This document shows, in pieces, positions 45,668 to 54,179 of a stretch of 64,000 bases of DNA. The notes beneath the pieces are model-generated. The model was not told the origin of the DNA. It did not search any database and worked only from the letters and a program-made list of their open reading frames with translations. The position numbers were made by a program, and so were the translations under genes. Where the stretch lies: positions 1,798,001-1,862,000 of the forward strand of contig NZ_CP076607.1 in assembly GCF_018966525.1 (NCBI RefSeq), given 5' to 3'. Within the stretch, counting starts at the first letter, position 1. Every line of letters starts with the position of its first letter. Source of the stretch: Paenibacillus sophorae. Its GTDB lineage: Bacteria; Bacillota; Bacilli; Paenibacillales; Paenibacillaceae.

Positions 45668-46833
45668 TATAAGTTGAATCAAAGTTCTTAGCAAACCCTG
45701 GCAAGGGAAAAATGAACCATTTGTCGAATAAGAAACAGATCAAGAAAAGGACAAGTGGGGAACGTCATGGATAAGCATACCGAACTGGAAAAAGTAACAG
45801 AAGCCATGAAACAAGCCAAAGAGCGGCGCATGTATGAACGTTATCAAGCCATCTATTTGTATTTGAAAGGCACATCTATGACGGCGATCGCTGACATTCT
45901 GAATCGAAACCGAATGACGGTGAGCAGTTACATTCATACGTACGAAAACGGTGGATTGGCAGCCTTGAAACTTAAACACTCATCGGGTGCTCCTACTCGG
46001 TTGACTAAGGAACAGCAGGATCAGTTGAAACAGACCGTCGCCTATTCGGTCCCCCACGAGGTCGGCTTTACAGCCAAGCACAATTGGACGCTTGAGCTCA
46101 TTGCCACGTATGTGGAACGAGAATGGGGCCACCGCTACTCGCTCCGAGGCATCTCCAAGGTAATGGAACGATTAGGGCTCAGCTATACGAAACCAACCTA
46201 CACGCTCGCGGCAGCAGATCCCGAAAAGCAACGCCAGTTTATCGAAACGACCTTTCCCGATTTGAAAAAAAGATACTGAATGATGAAATCGATCACTTGC
46301 TGTTCGAGGATGAGTCCATGATTCGGGATTATCAAGTGATTCAGAAAACCTGGTTTCTTCGCGGGAAGCAACGAATCATTCCAACCACAGGCAAGCATCG
46401 CGGGGTCAAGCTACTCGCGACGGTTGACTATGAGACGGGACGAATCGTTTGGCAAGAAGACGAAGAATATACCGCCGAAACTTTTCTTGCCTTTCTTCAG
46501 AAGGTCCTCGCGGCTTATCCAACGGGGAAACTGGTTCTTGTGTTAGATAATGCCCGGATTTATCATGCCAAGCTGCTTCAGCCGTTTCTGGAAGAGCAGA
46601 AAAATCGGCTTCAGCTCGTGTTTTTGCCACCATACAGCCCGCAGTTAAATATCGTAGAAGGACTCTGGAAATGGCTCAAGTCCAGTGTGATCAACAATGT
46701 GTTCTATTCCAACGTTTCCGAAATCCGTCTGCGTGTCGGGCAGTTTATGGATGAAATCATGAAGCATCCTCATGTAATTATTGACCGCCTATGCGTTCGG
46801 CTTTGATTGCTATCTTCTTTCGTTCAACTTATA
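45668..46833 (+). mobile_element. IS630-family insertion sequence, complete
   Basis: Terminal inverted repeats TATAAGTTGAATCAAAG (left) and, on the complement at the right, TATAAGTTGAACGAAAG differ at two positions. Each end abuts a TA dinucleotide (45666-45667 and 46834-46835), the usual IS630 target. It is 1166 bp long and holds a two-frame transposase. Confidence 0.88.
45767..46806 (+). CDS. IS630-family transposase, expressed by -1 frameshift
   Basis: Frame A (45767-46279) has the helix-turn-helix (MTAIADILNRNRMTVSSYIHTYENGGLAALK); frame B, from about 46270 to 46806, holds the DDE catalytic core (FEDESMIRDY, LVLDNARIYHA, YSPQLNIVEGLWKWLK). The frames meet at an A7 run (46265-46271), where a -1 slip restores one protein, a usual IS630 arrangement. 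It could also be a simple inactivating mutation. GTGGGG precedes the ATG at 45767. Confidence 0.87.
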
Positions 46834-46877
46834 TAGTTTTAAGCTAATCCTATAAGAAAAATATGGAGGGCTTGCAG

Positions 46878-47066
46878 ATGAACAAAAAATACGAGGTTCG
46901 ACTCGAACCGAAGGAACGCAAACGGATTGAACAACTTCTCCATGCTGATTCTACATCCCCTGGCATTCGCCGCCGCTGTCTAGTACTCCTACTTTCGGAT
47001 GAAAACCAAGGGGCCATCCCCAAGCAGGCTAGAGGTAAATTAAAGCATCTTTATCCTCAAATTTGA
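46878..47066 (+). pseudogene. N-terminal fragment of a second IS630-family transposase
   Basis: The frame reads MNKKYEVRLEPKERKRIEQLLHADSTSPGIRRRCLVLLLSDENQGAIPKQ, the start of another IS630-type helix-turn-helix protein, then diverges and stops after about 62 codons. No catalytic part follows. It differs from the complete IS just upstream, so it is an older, truncated insertion. Confidence 0.7.
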
Positions 47067-47231
47067 TGTGGTCAAGTTACTAGTAACCTTTAAGGTCATT
47101 AGGATTTTTTCTTATTTCAGATATCAGCTTTTTCCTATATCTTGCCGCAGCGGAATCTCAAAGTGTCTTCTCCGAGGATTTTCCGATCTCTGGCAGTAGC
47201 TTGCTGTCGGCCAAAATGTGAAACAACAAAA
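47067..47231. other. Short AT-rich gap
   Basis: No gene, repeat or structure recognised between the IS fragment and the convergent protease gene. Confidence 0.4.
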
Positions 47232-48380
47232 TTATTGTGTTAATTTAAGTAATACGTCGGAATGAGATGGGACCTCAATATTTTTTTCCTTTCCGCCAAC
47301 TATTTTGATTGTATGTTTCCCGGATGGGACATAAAAACGAAAAAAACCACCTGAATTCGAATATTTAATAAATTTATTATCAACAATAACACTTATTCCT
47401 GCCATAGGTACTTCTTCAGGATTTAGTACTTGTCCATATATACAGCCGGGTTGCTTTAAAAAATCAAGTGTTTTAAGTTCAATTGGAACGAGTCCATATC
47501 CGTATTTTTTCCAACCAATTTCCGAAGACAGCGCATTTTGCTCAATAATTTGGTATAGCTCCTGGTTAGTTATACGGGGATGTGTTGCCCAATAATTTGA
47601 TGCTACTCCTGCTACATATGCTGCTGCTTGAGAAGTACCTCCCAATTCTGCATGACCTGATTCAACTCCATGATTATTTAAATATACAGAGTATTGAGGT
47701 GTAGTCGACCAAATTTTACTGCCGGGTCCCATTACACTTACATGAATTCCCGAGTTAGATCGATTGTACACTTCAAATACTGAGTTTGATTTCCATTTTG
47801 ATAGTAAAGAATTATCATTTACTACGGCCCCTACTCCTAAAGCATAGAGATTTCCTGCTGGGTATACAATTTGATCACTTCCATCATTTCCTGCTGCTGC
47901 AATAATTAAGATACCTTTCTTCCATGCCTCGGAAACAACCGCCGAAAGTTCTTTGTCATAAGATTTTGTTCCCAAACTTGAAAGTATAATGTCGACTTTC
48001 TGTTCAATAGCCTTATGGAAACCTTTAATAAGGTCTGATTTTGATCCGGTTCCCTTTTCATCAAGTACACGAATGGGGAGTATTTTCACATTTTCTTTAG
48101 ATAATTGTGCGATAATACCAGCCAAATGTGTGCCGTGACCATATTTATCAATAAATGATGAATCATCTTCGAGCATACTCCAACCTACTGGATTTCCATC
48201 TAAATCTTTTATTAAATTTTTAGCAAGTTCGGGGTGCGTTGGATCAATACCTGAATCAAGCATTGCTATAACAATAGTTCGAGAATGAGATGCATTGGTA
48301 TAAGTGATTTCTCCATAAAAAAGAGATAATATGACAGCCACTAAAATAAGAACTATTTTTTGAAAAGAGTGCCTTACCAT
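47232..48380 (-). CDS. Secreted S8 (subtilisin-like) serine protease with C-terminal regulatory-like domain
   Basis: A 382-residue protein with a signal/anchor segment (residues about 5-30) and the catalytic triad in MLDSGIDPTHPEL (Asp42), KYGHGTHLAGII (His82) and GGTSQAAAYVAG (Ser, where GTSMAA is usual). The last 70 residues (IYGQVLNPEEVPMAGISVIVDNKF) resemble a carboxypeptidase regulatory-like beta domain. Asp42 comes soon after the signal, so no I9-type propeptide is present. The ATG at 48380 lies 12 bp from AGGAGG; an in-frame ATG at 48410 is an alternative. It is AT-rich, unlike its flanks, suggesting transfer. Substrate unknown. Confidence 0.87.
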   Translation of the reverse strand: MVRHSFQKIVLILVAVILSLFYGEITYTNASHSRTIVIAMLDSGIDPTHPELAKNLIKDLDGNPVGWSMLEDDSSFIDKYGHGTHLAGIIAQLSKENVKILPIRVLDEKGTGSKSDLIKGFHKAIEQKVDIILSSLGTKSYDKELSAVVSEAWKKGILIIAAAGNDGSDQIVYPAGNLYALGVGAVVNDNSLLSKWKSNSVFEVYNRSNSGIHVSVMGPGSKIWSTTPQYSVYLNNHGVESGHAELGGTSQAAAYVAGVASNYWATHPRITNQELYQIIEQNALSSEIGWKKYGYGLVPIELKTLDFLKQPGCIYGQVLNPEEVPMAGISVIVDNKFIKYSNSGGFFRFYVPSGKHTIKIVGGKEKNIEVPSHSDVLLKLTQ

Positions 48381-48410
48381 AAGAATATTCTTCCTCCTAA
48401 TGCCACACAT

Positions 48411-48678
48411 TTATTTAAAATAATACATAAAAAATTATAGAATGGCAAATAAAAACATTGATGTACATTTTGTGGCAAAAATAGATTCTTGTCTCAAAAA
48501 AATCAATAAACGACATAATTCGCGATTTACAAATTTATTACTTTTGTAGTACATTCTAGGCACTGGTATTTGGAAGTACTAGAAAAGATAGTGAGAAAGT
48601 AGTAGTCAGATTGGATTGTTGTATCTATTGATTGGATTGCTGGCCAGCATTCAAAATAAATTATAAGGGGAAATTATT
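48411..48678. promoter_or_regulatory. AT-rich divergent promoter region of the protease and secreted-protein genes
   Basis: About 270 bp without a gene between two divergent reading frames. It must hold both promoters. I did not identify a convincing sigma-A pair or operator. Confidence 0.35.
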
Positions 48679-49791
48679 TTGAGAAAGACAAAATTAGCTT
48701 TTACAGGGGTTTTGGTATCAGCACTGATTTTTATGTCGGCTTCAGCTTATGCAAGTCCAAAAACAATTGATGAGTTTGAAAAACACAGGCTAGAAGTTGT
48801 AAACCAAGAACTGACAGAGAATAATCTTAGTCCTGTAACTGATCTAAACTCTGAGCTTCTACAGAAAGAGGTTAACGACGAAAAAACGAAAGATAAAGTC
48901 GAAAAGCTAAAAAAAGCAGAGATTGTTTTAATGACATTTGATGAAAATGGGCAATTGGTTGAAGCTGATAGTTCTGAGAAAGGAAATGTAATTTCTCGAT
49001 TTGGGAAAGATGAGAAAAAAGGGAAAAAGACTGAAATAGAAAGTACAGATGTTAACGCTTTGTCTATTTTACCGGATAGTTACCCTGCTCCAGCAGGATC
49101 GACTACTGGCGCCTTTCATCGATTAATTTCGCCGGCAAGTACCACAAGTTTGAGCTATACTGGGGCTGTAGCCGATGATGTTACACTTCCTAACTATGAT
49201 GTTAATACAGCAACAACATATCAAGAAGCTGCTTATTTGTACTCTGGTATCGATCAAAGCGGTGTTGGTATAGCGGAAGTAGGATTTGGGACATATAAGG
49301 GAACTCAAGGAAATGGATGGTTCGCGCTTTTCCATGCTCGAGCAGCACATGATATTACTACTCCTTCTACTGGCGATGATTATGCGGAATATTATTATGA
49401 TTTTGCCAATCCTTATTCCGGGGGACAAACTATCACTGGTTACAAAGTGTACTATCATACTTATGATTCAGTACTTACGATTACTTATCAAATAAACTAC
49501 AGTACGATTTATGTTGTGAAATTCAATGGTTATAACTCGTTGAATAAATCTGTTAAGCGCGTAACGGCAATCGCAATGCCTAGTACTACAACAGGTAAAT
49601 TCCATGTATCTTATGGTTCGTATGCCAACTGGGGAAATTACCGGTGGCTTACCAATGATGGAACCGGCACAGTATATCCAGGTGCGGTAAGTGGAGTATC
49701 GGAAAGTACTTGGAGTCATGGGGGAGCAATCGATTTTATCAAAACAGTTTATAGCGGTACGGATCGAGACGAACAATACAAAATTTATTAA
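48679..49791 (+). CDS. Secreted protein of unknown function
   Basis: A 370-residue protein with a signal peptide ending near ASAYAS, a charged Lys/Glu-rich region (residues about 25-120) and a C-terminal Tyr/Thr/Ser/Gly-rich domain with several short aromatic repeats (YYDFANPYSGGQTITGYKVYYH). I recognise no family. The TTG start follows AAGGGGAAA. It diverges from the protease gene across about 300 bp of AT-rich sequence and has its own strong terminator. A role as a protease partner or substrate is only suggested by proximity. Confidence 0.7.
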   Translation: MRKTKLAFTGVLVSALIFMSASAYASPKTIDEFEKHRLEVVNQELTENNLSPVTDLNSELLQKEVNDEKTKDKVEKLKKAEIVLMTFDENGQLVEADSSEKGNVISRFGKDEKKGKKTEIESTDVNALSILPDSYPAPAGSTTGAFHRLISPASTTSLSYTGAVADDVTLPNYDVNTATTYQEAAYLYSGIDQSGVGIAEVGFGTYKGTQGNGWFALFHARAAHDITTPSTGDDYAEYYYDFANPYSGGQTITGYKVYYHTYDSVLTITYQINYSTIYVVKFNGYNSLNKSVKRVTAIAMPSTTTGKFHVSYGSYANWGNYRWLTNDGTGTVYPGAVSGVSESTWSHGGAIDFIKTVYSGTDRDEQYKIY

Positions 49792-49801
49792 TTAGTTGGT
49801 A

Positions 49802-49842
49802 TCTAGAGAAGAGGGCTCTCCTCTTCTCTAGATAATTTTTTT
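49802..49842 (+). terminator. Terminator after the secreted-protein gene
   Basis: TCTAGAGAAGAGG-GCTCT-CCTCTTCTCTAGA, then a TTTTTTTT run; an unusually long perfect stem. Confidence 0.93.
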
Positions 49843-49909
49843 TAAAAAATCACAACTTTTTCTTGTTTACACCGTCTAATTATTATAAAAAAATGAAGGA
49901 GTGGACAAT

Positions 49910-50374
49910 ATGCGTTTAAAATCCAAAATTTTCATTCTTACTATCCTAGTAATCTCAATGTTGTCTCTAAGCATTTCAGTCAGCGCTTCATCTATTGGAA
50001 CTGTAAAGATTAAATCTACAGTATTAGAAGAAAAGTCATTCACTGGACAAGTAATAAATAATCGAACTTATGTTGACCTTCTAGGACTTCTGAATTGCTT
50101 ACCATTTTTGGTGAATCCGAAAGCAATGTCTTATAATGCTCAGACAAAAACTTTAAAGATTTATAGTAATGATTTTGCAAGTAACACTACACCTATCTTG
50201 CAGTTTAAAGTTGGGGATAATTTTTTCTACTATAATAATGAGAAGATAAATCTTGACACAAAAATATTGCTAGTTAATAATCGCATAGAAATACCATTAA
50301 AACCGGTTGTTTCAGTATATGATATTAATGTAGTGTTTGATCAAACTTCTAAAACAATAAATGTGAGTAAATAA
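49910..50374 (+). CDS. Small secreted protein with copper-amine-oxidase-N-like (stalk) domain
   Basis: A 154-residue protein with a signal peptide (MRLKSKIFILTILVISMLSLSISVSAS). The mature part contains two related beta segments, NNRTYVDLLGLLNCLPF...YNAQTKTLKIYS and NNRIEIPLKPVVSVYDINVVFDQTSKTINVSK, resembling the duplicated stalk domain common in Paenibacillus surface proteins. The start at 49910 follows GAAGGAGTGG. The family call is moderate; function is unknown. Confidence 0.7.
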   Translation: MRLKSKIFILTILVISMLSLSISVSASSIGTVKIKSTVLEEKSFTGQVINNRTYVDLLGLLNCLPFLVNPKAMSYNAQTKTLKIYSNDFASNTTPILQFKVGDNFFYYNNEKINLDTKILLVNNRIEIPLKPVVSVYDINVVFDQTSKTINVSK

Positions 50375-50432
50375 AAATGAATGGCAAGAAAGTTTTTGTA
50401 TGCCAAGTAATATTAACCCGCCTGAATAAACA

Positions 50433-50581
50433 GAGGCCACTGAAAAACTATCGCTTCTTCAATAAAACCAAAACTTTAGGGGGTCAAATATGATTCCCTG
50501 AACGCGAAACGAGCCTTAGAAGCAATTCTAGAGGCTCGTTTTTTCGATGATTCTTATTAAATTGACTTTTTCAGTGGCCTC
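50433..50581. mobile_element. 149-bp MITE with 9-bp target duplication
   Basis: Terminal inverted repeats are GAGGCCACTGAAAAA at the left and TTTTTCAGTGGCCTC at the right, identical over 15 bp. Directly flanking on each side is GAATAAACA (50424-50432 and 50582-50590), a 9-bp direct repeat. Inside is a terminator-like hairpin (CGAGCCT...AGGCTCGTTTTTT). There is no transposase, so it is non-autonomous and probably derived by deletion from a larger IS with the same ends. Confidence 0.85.
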
Positions 50582-50670
50582 GAATAAACATGGCGGGATT
50601 TTTTTATTGAATAAAGAACGAATGTTCTCATATAATACAAACAAATGTCCCTATTTTGGAGGCGGACAAT

Positions 50671-50871
50671 GTGAAGATGACTGTTGGTCAAACCATCGAG
50701 ATCGTATATATGGACCGGTCCGGAAAGATTACACAGCGGAAGATCGAGGTCAAAGGTATCAAAGACGGCAGCATCCGGGCAACATGCCTTGTCACCGGCG
50801 CGCCGCGTGTATTTTTGGTGGCCAACATACTTGCCTGGCAGCCTGTAGGTACGAGCCATGCTGTCGGATAA
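50671..50871 (+). CDS. Small conserved-looking beta protein upstream of YolD-type remnant
   Basis: A 66-codon frame: KMTVGQTIEIVYMDRSGKITQRKIEVKGIKDGSIRATCLVTGAPRVFLVANILAWQPV. It resembles WYL-type small beta-barrel proteins that often sit before YolD and Y-family polymerase genes in Bacilli. GGAGGCGGACAAT precedes a GTG at 50671, with an in-frame ATG at 50677 as alternative. Its end overlaps the next ORF by 14 bp. Function is unknown. Confidence 0.6.
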   Translation: MKMTVGQTIEIVYMDRSGKITQRKIEVKGIKDGSIRATCLVTGAPRVFLVANILAWQPVGTSHAVG

Positions 50872-51025
50872 CGCGCGCAAACTGCTGCGAATTATGCATG
50901 CTTACCGCCATCATTTCGGTGTTATGCCTCCAATGTGGCAGCTGCAGCGCAGGTCCAGTCGTCGGCCAGAGCAGATCCGGGCGACGTTGCAGGAACTGGT
51001 TGACGAACGATACGTCAAGTGGTAG
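50858..51025 (+). CDS. Small winged-helix-like protein
   Basis: A 55-codon frame: MLSDNARKLLRIMHAYRHHFGVMPPMWQLQRRSSRRPEQIRATLQELVDERYVKW. The pattern of a helix, turn and TLQELVDERYVKW wing fits a LexA/MarR-like HTH. It overlaps the upstream ORF stop by 14 bp. Such a small regulator next to a YolD gene suggests an SOS-like operon. The call is made from shape, not from a firm family match. Confidence 0.55.
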   Translation: MLSDNARKLLRIMHAYRHHFGVMPPMWQLQRRSSRRPEQIRATLQELVDERYVKW

Positions 51026-51123
51026 CCCGGCGCAGCGCCCGAAACTGTTGTGATTCTTGAAGCGTGGGAGAGGGAGGAGCCGGGCAGGCAGAAGCGGACC
51101 CGGAGAAGATAAGGAGAATGAGT

Positions 51124-51448
51124 GTGAAGAAACTGGAAGGCGGATTGTGGGAGAGCAAGTTAATTCTACCCGAACACCGCTCGGGGATGGAGCGAGAACT
51201 GAAGGAAAGCCAACGCCGTGAGAAACCCATCTTGGATGAGCAACAACTGGAGGAGATTGACAAAGCACTGTATTACTCTAGCGCGACAAGGTACCGGTTA
51301 CGCTTAAACTATGGGACCCATATACCGACCGGATCGCTAAAGACATCGTGTTGGGCGTGGATCGGCAGCTCCGGAGGATTAAGCTCGCTGGTCAGAGGAT
51401 GACTGGGATTGGATTTGGATGCGGGATATTGTGAGGATTGAGACATAA
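51124..51448 (+). pseudogene. YolD-like gene with two frameshifts
   Basis: The first frame reads KKLEGGLWESKLILPEHRSGMERELKESQRREKPILDEQQLEEIDKALYYS, the YolD N-terminus. Homology then shifts frame to DKVPVTLKLWDPYTDRIAKDIVLGVDRQLRRIKLAG and again to EDDWDWIWMRDIVRIET before a stop at 51446-51448. YolD-like proteins accompany Y-family DNA polymerases of the UvrX type; no polymerase is present here. It is an eroded remnant. Confidence 0.75.
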
Positions 51449-51693
51449 CCAGATTCCCCAATCTCGATAGACAGAAGAATATCTGCATCGGTATACTGGT
51501 AATCAGGATGTTTCAGTTGCATTTGCCCTGCTGTAATTGTCATTCGTAAGGGGGATAATAAATCACAGAAAAAATCACGAAATCACTCAAAGCGAACAAA
51601 AGTCAGTCCGATATATGATATCGAAAAGCCCAATGAAACGGTGAAAAAGGAATCCAAACCAATACCAAAAAAGTCAAATAAAAGTGCGGAAAA
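51449..51693. other. Island right end without an identifiable gene
   Basis: One long open frame (lysine-rich, ending SAENMGGMM at the groEL-end repeat) runs through part of the region but has no start codon or ribosome site. I do not call it a gene. Confidence 0.4.
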
Positions 51694-51712
51694 TATGGGC
51701 GGCATGATGTAA
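51694..51712 (+). repeat. Right direct repeat (attR) of the groEL island
   Basis: TATGGGCGGCATGATGTAA, identical to the last 19 bp of groEL at 45111-45129. Confidence 0.88.
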
Positions 51713-52266
51713 TACAGGCTGTTAAGCCTTATGCATCAAGAGTTTCGGTAACAGGAAACACCGTTTGACCACATCTTTATATTTTCGAGGCCTCCCAGAA
51801 TTCCCTGGGAGGCCTCATTATAATTAAATTGTACTATTCCAATAGTTATGGTTTAATATACATAAAGTAAGGCTCCAACAAGCAGCTGGCAGTCCTCCAG
51901 CTAACCAATTCATCACATGTTATTAGTAAATCAGTAGTTTTGATTTGTCTCCAATTGATTTTCTATGTAAATCAAATGTTACGAAACATAACATTATGCA
52001 GTGATGTTTTTAATAATATTTCTGCTTTTTTCGACAACAAACATGGTAATGTGATTAAAAATGACACAAAACTGTAGACAAGCGCGATTTCTGTATGTAT
52101 TATATAGCTAATTCTACAAGAGATGAGCTACCAGACGTAAGGTTTAATTTGCAACCACAAACTAAGGGAAATTGGACCCGGAGAGACTATTTTAATAATT
52201 GTATACAATTATACAATTATACTTCTGTGGTGGGAACTAGCAGATTATTGACTAGGAGATGGATAT
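51713..52266. promoter_or_regulatory. Region between island and GntR operon: hairpin and operator
   Basis: No gene is called. A 30-bp perfect hairpin occurs at 51787-51816 (arms GAGGCCTCCCAG and CTGGGAGGCCTC) without a T tract. Near 52197-52218 lies AATTGTATACAATT, a perfect 14-bp palindrome, followed by a partial repeat ATACAATTATAC. It is 57 bp before gntR and is the likely operator. A short frame at 52095-52310 lacks support. Confidence 0.6.
52197..52210. promoter_or_regulatory. Candidate GntR operator
   Basis: AATTGTATACAATT is its own complement. GntR/FCD regulators commonly bind TNGTATACNA-type palindromes, which this fits. A second half-site repeat (ATACAATTATAC) follows directly. Confidence 0.6.
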
Positions 52267-52947
52267 ATGAACAGTTCTGTTATGCGAACACGCAGGTTAT
52301 CCAAGGATAATACTTATTTTGCGTTAAAACAAAAAATTATCGATAGCGAATTAAAGCCTGACGAAATTGTACATGAAGAAAGTTTGGCAGCTCTGCTCGG
52401 AGTAAGCCGCACTCCATTAAGAGAGGCTATTCAAAGGTTGGAGAACGAGGAGTTTCTCGTTCGGCAGCCGAATGGCAGGTTGAGAGTGGCTTCAGTAACA
52501 GTGGAAGAGGTTAAAGAAATATTCCTGATCCGCAGCATGCTGGAAGGGTATATTGCCAAGAGTGCGGCCAAAAATGCCACGGATAGAGATATCCAAAATT
52601 TAACGGCTATGATTGAAAATATTAAACAGTCCTTTCAGTCTGGCAAGAGTCAGGATTTTGTTTCATATGGCTTTGAATTCCATGATTATTTATCTGAAAT
52701 GAGTGATCTCAAGACCTTTGTGAAAATCTTGAATCATCTAAGAGATCACGCGCTTCGCTATTGCCGGTTTGTTTCTCTGCATGGCGATTGGAACACGCAG
52801 GCGGATGAAGAACATAACTTTATCTTGCAAATGATAGCCGACAGAAATGAAGACGGCGCGGAAAAAGCGATGCAGGATCATATATTAAGCAGTCTATCCG
52901 CCGCATTGGAGAGAATACAAGGAATTCAAGCAAACAGAGAGGATTGA
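52267..52947 (+). CDS. GntR-family regulator with FCD domain
   Basis: A 226-residue regulator. Residues 17-75 form the winged helix (HEESLAALLGVSRTPLREAIQRLENEEFLVRQPNGRLRVAS); the C-terminal FCD domain carries the metal/ligand residues of the family (FHDYLSEMSD, RDHALRYCRF, EEHNFILQMI). It starts the operon, with only 6 bp before the next gene, and probably represses it until an intermediate or substrate accumulates. TAGGAG precedes the ATG. Confidence 0.92.
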   Translation: MNSSVMRTRRLSKDNTYFALKQKIIDSELKPDEIVHEESLAALLGVSRTPLREAIQRLENEEFLVRQPNGRLRVASVTVEEVKEIFLIRSMLEGYIAKSAAKNATDRDIQNLTAMIENIKQSFQSGKSQDFVSYGFEFHDYLSEMSDLKTFVKILNHLRDHALRYCRFVSLHGDWNTQADEEHNFILQMIADRNEDGAEKAMQDHILSSLSAALERIQGIQANRED

Positions 52948-52953
52948 GTTTTA

Positions 52954-54165
52954 ATGAAGACAGATTGGAGTATGGACACGAAGATTATTCATGAAAGCCA
53001 GTTTCCGGACCCTCACACGGGCGCCATCTCTCAAAGCATCATACCTGCTGTCGCTTATGCTTTCCCAGATGCGGAAACAGCGGCGGCCGTTGTAGCAGGC
53101 GAGGAAGAAGGCGTTTATTACGGCAGATACGGAAATCCTACATCCCGCACATTGGAAAAAAAGATAGCCGCGTTGGAAGGCGGAGAAGATGCTTTGGGTG
53201 TTTCCAGCGGAATGGCGGCCATCTCCATTGCTCTTCTCGGCTTCTTGAAGCATGGCGATCATGTTCTGGTGACCAAGGATGTTTATGGAGGCACCTATAG
53301 TTTCCTGACTTCTTTGGCGCCCCGATTTGGCATACAATTTGATTTTGTTGATTGTACGGATCTGGATTCAATGATTAAAGCTATCAAGCCAAATACAAAA
53401 GCAGTTTATATTGAAACTCCCTCTAACCCCAGATTGACAATTCTTGATATTGGGAAAATCTCGGAAGTCTGCAAATCGTATCAGCTCCCCGTCATTGTCG
53501 ATAACACCTTTATGAGCCCTTGCTTGCAGAAGCCTTTGGAGCTTGGGGCCGATGTTGTGGTGCATAGCGCTACTAAATATATTAATGGTCACGGGGATGT
53601 CTTGGCAGGATTTATTGTTGGAAAAAAAGACACCATCCAGTTTATGAGAAAGAAACTGATGGGTGATTTGGGACAAAATTTGAATGCTTGGGACGCATTC
53701 TTGATTTTAAGAGGAATGAAGACCATGGCCTTACGGGTAGAAAGACATTGCAGCAATGCCCAGAAAATTGCCGAATATCTCGAGTCTCATCCTTTCATTG
53801 ATAAAGTCTTTTATCCAGGTTTAAAGTCTCATCCTCAACATGAGCTGGCCAAAGAACAAATGAAGGGTATGGGAGGGATTGTTTCTTTTGAAGTAAAGGG
53901 AGGCTTAATCGAAGGAAAAAAATTAATAAACTCGCTGAAATTAGCGATGATTTCATTCAGCTTGGGCGATCCGGAAACCCTAGTCCAGCATCCGGCTTCA
54001 ATGACTCATGCTTCCATTCCACAGGAAGAGAGAATGAAATTTGGGATTACGGATGGATTAATTCGCGTTTCGGTAGGGTTAGAGGATGCTGATGATATTA
54101 TCAGTGATTTCGATCAAGCTCTCACCGTCCTTTTTCCAGCTTCTGAAAAAATAATAACGAAATAA
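52954..54165 (+). CDS. PLP-dependent trans-sulfuration-family enzyme (cystathionine/methionine gamma-lyase type)
   Basis: A 403-residue Cys/Met-metabolism PLP enzyme: the substrate loop VYYGRYGNPTSRTLEKKIAALEGG, VSSGMAAISIALLGFL, and the PLP lysine in VVHSATKYINGHGDVLAGFI. Family members cleave or form C-S bonds in cystathionine, homocysteine, methionine or O-acylhomoserine. Which reaction occurs here cannot be told from sequence, but its location with an M20 amidohydrolase and a MetNIQ importer favours C-S lyase activity on an imported sulfur amino acid. Confidence 0.9.
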   Translation: MKTDWSMDTKIIHESQFPDPHTGAISQSIIPAVAYAFPDAETAAAVVAGEEEGVYYGRYGNPTSRTLEKKIAALEGGEDALGVSSGMAAISIALLGFLKHGDHVLVTKDVYGGTYSFLTSLAPRFGIQFDFVDCTDLDSMIKAIKPNTKAVYIETPSNPRLTILDIGKISEVCKSYQLPVIVDNTFMSPCLQKPLELGADVVVHSATKYINGHGDVLAGFIVGKKDTIQFMRKKLMGDLGQNLNAWDAFLILRGMKTMALRVERHCSNAQKIAEYLESHPFIDKVFYPGLKSHPQHELAKEQMKGMGGIVSFEVKGGLIEGKKLINSLKLAMISFSLGDPETLVQHPASMTHASIPQEERMKFGITDGLIRVSVGLEDADDIISDFDQALTVLFPASEKIITK

Positions 54166-54179
54166 AAGGGAGGAAGTCC

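Larger units (their letters stand above)
45111..51712. mobile_element. Decayed genomic island inserted at the 3' end of groEL
   Basis: A 19-bp direct repeat of the groEL end bounds about 6.6 kb. Just inside the left end lies a tyrosine-integrase C-terminal fragment, as expected for site-specific islands. The cargo is more AT-rich than its flanks and carries IS630 material, a MITE, a secreted protease, unidentified secreted proteins and a degraded YolD-type operon. There is no intact integrase, so the island is probably fixed. Confidence 0.75.

Noticed and set aside
52095..52310. 71-codon ORF before gntR
   Set aside because: No ribosome site and it overlaps the gntR start and the candidate operator; more likely non-coding.
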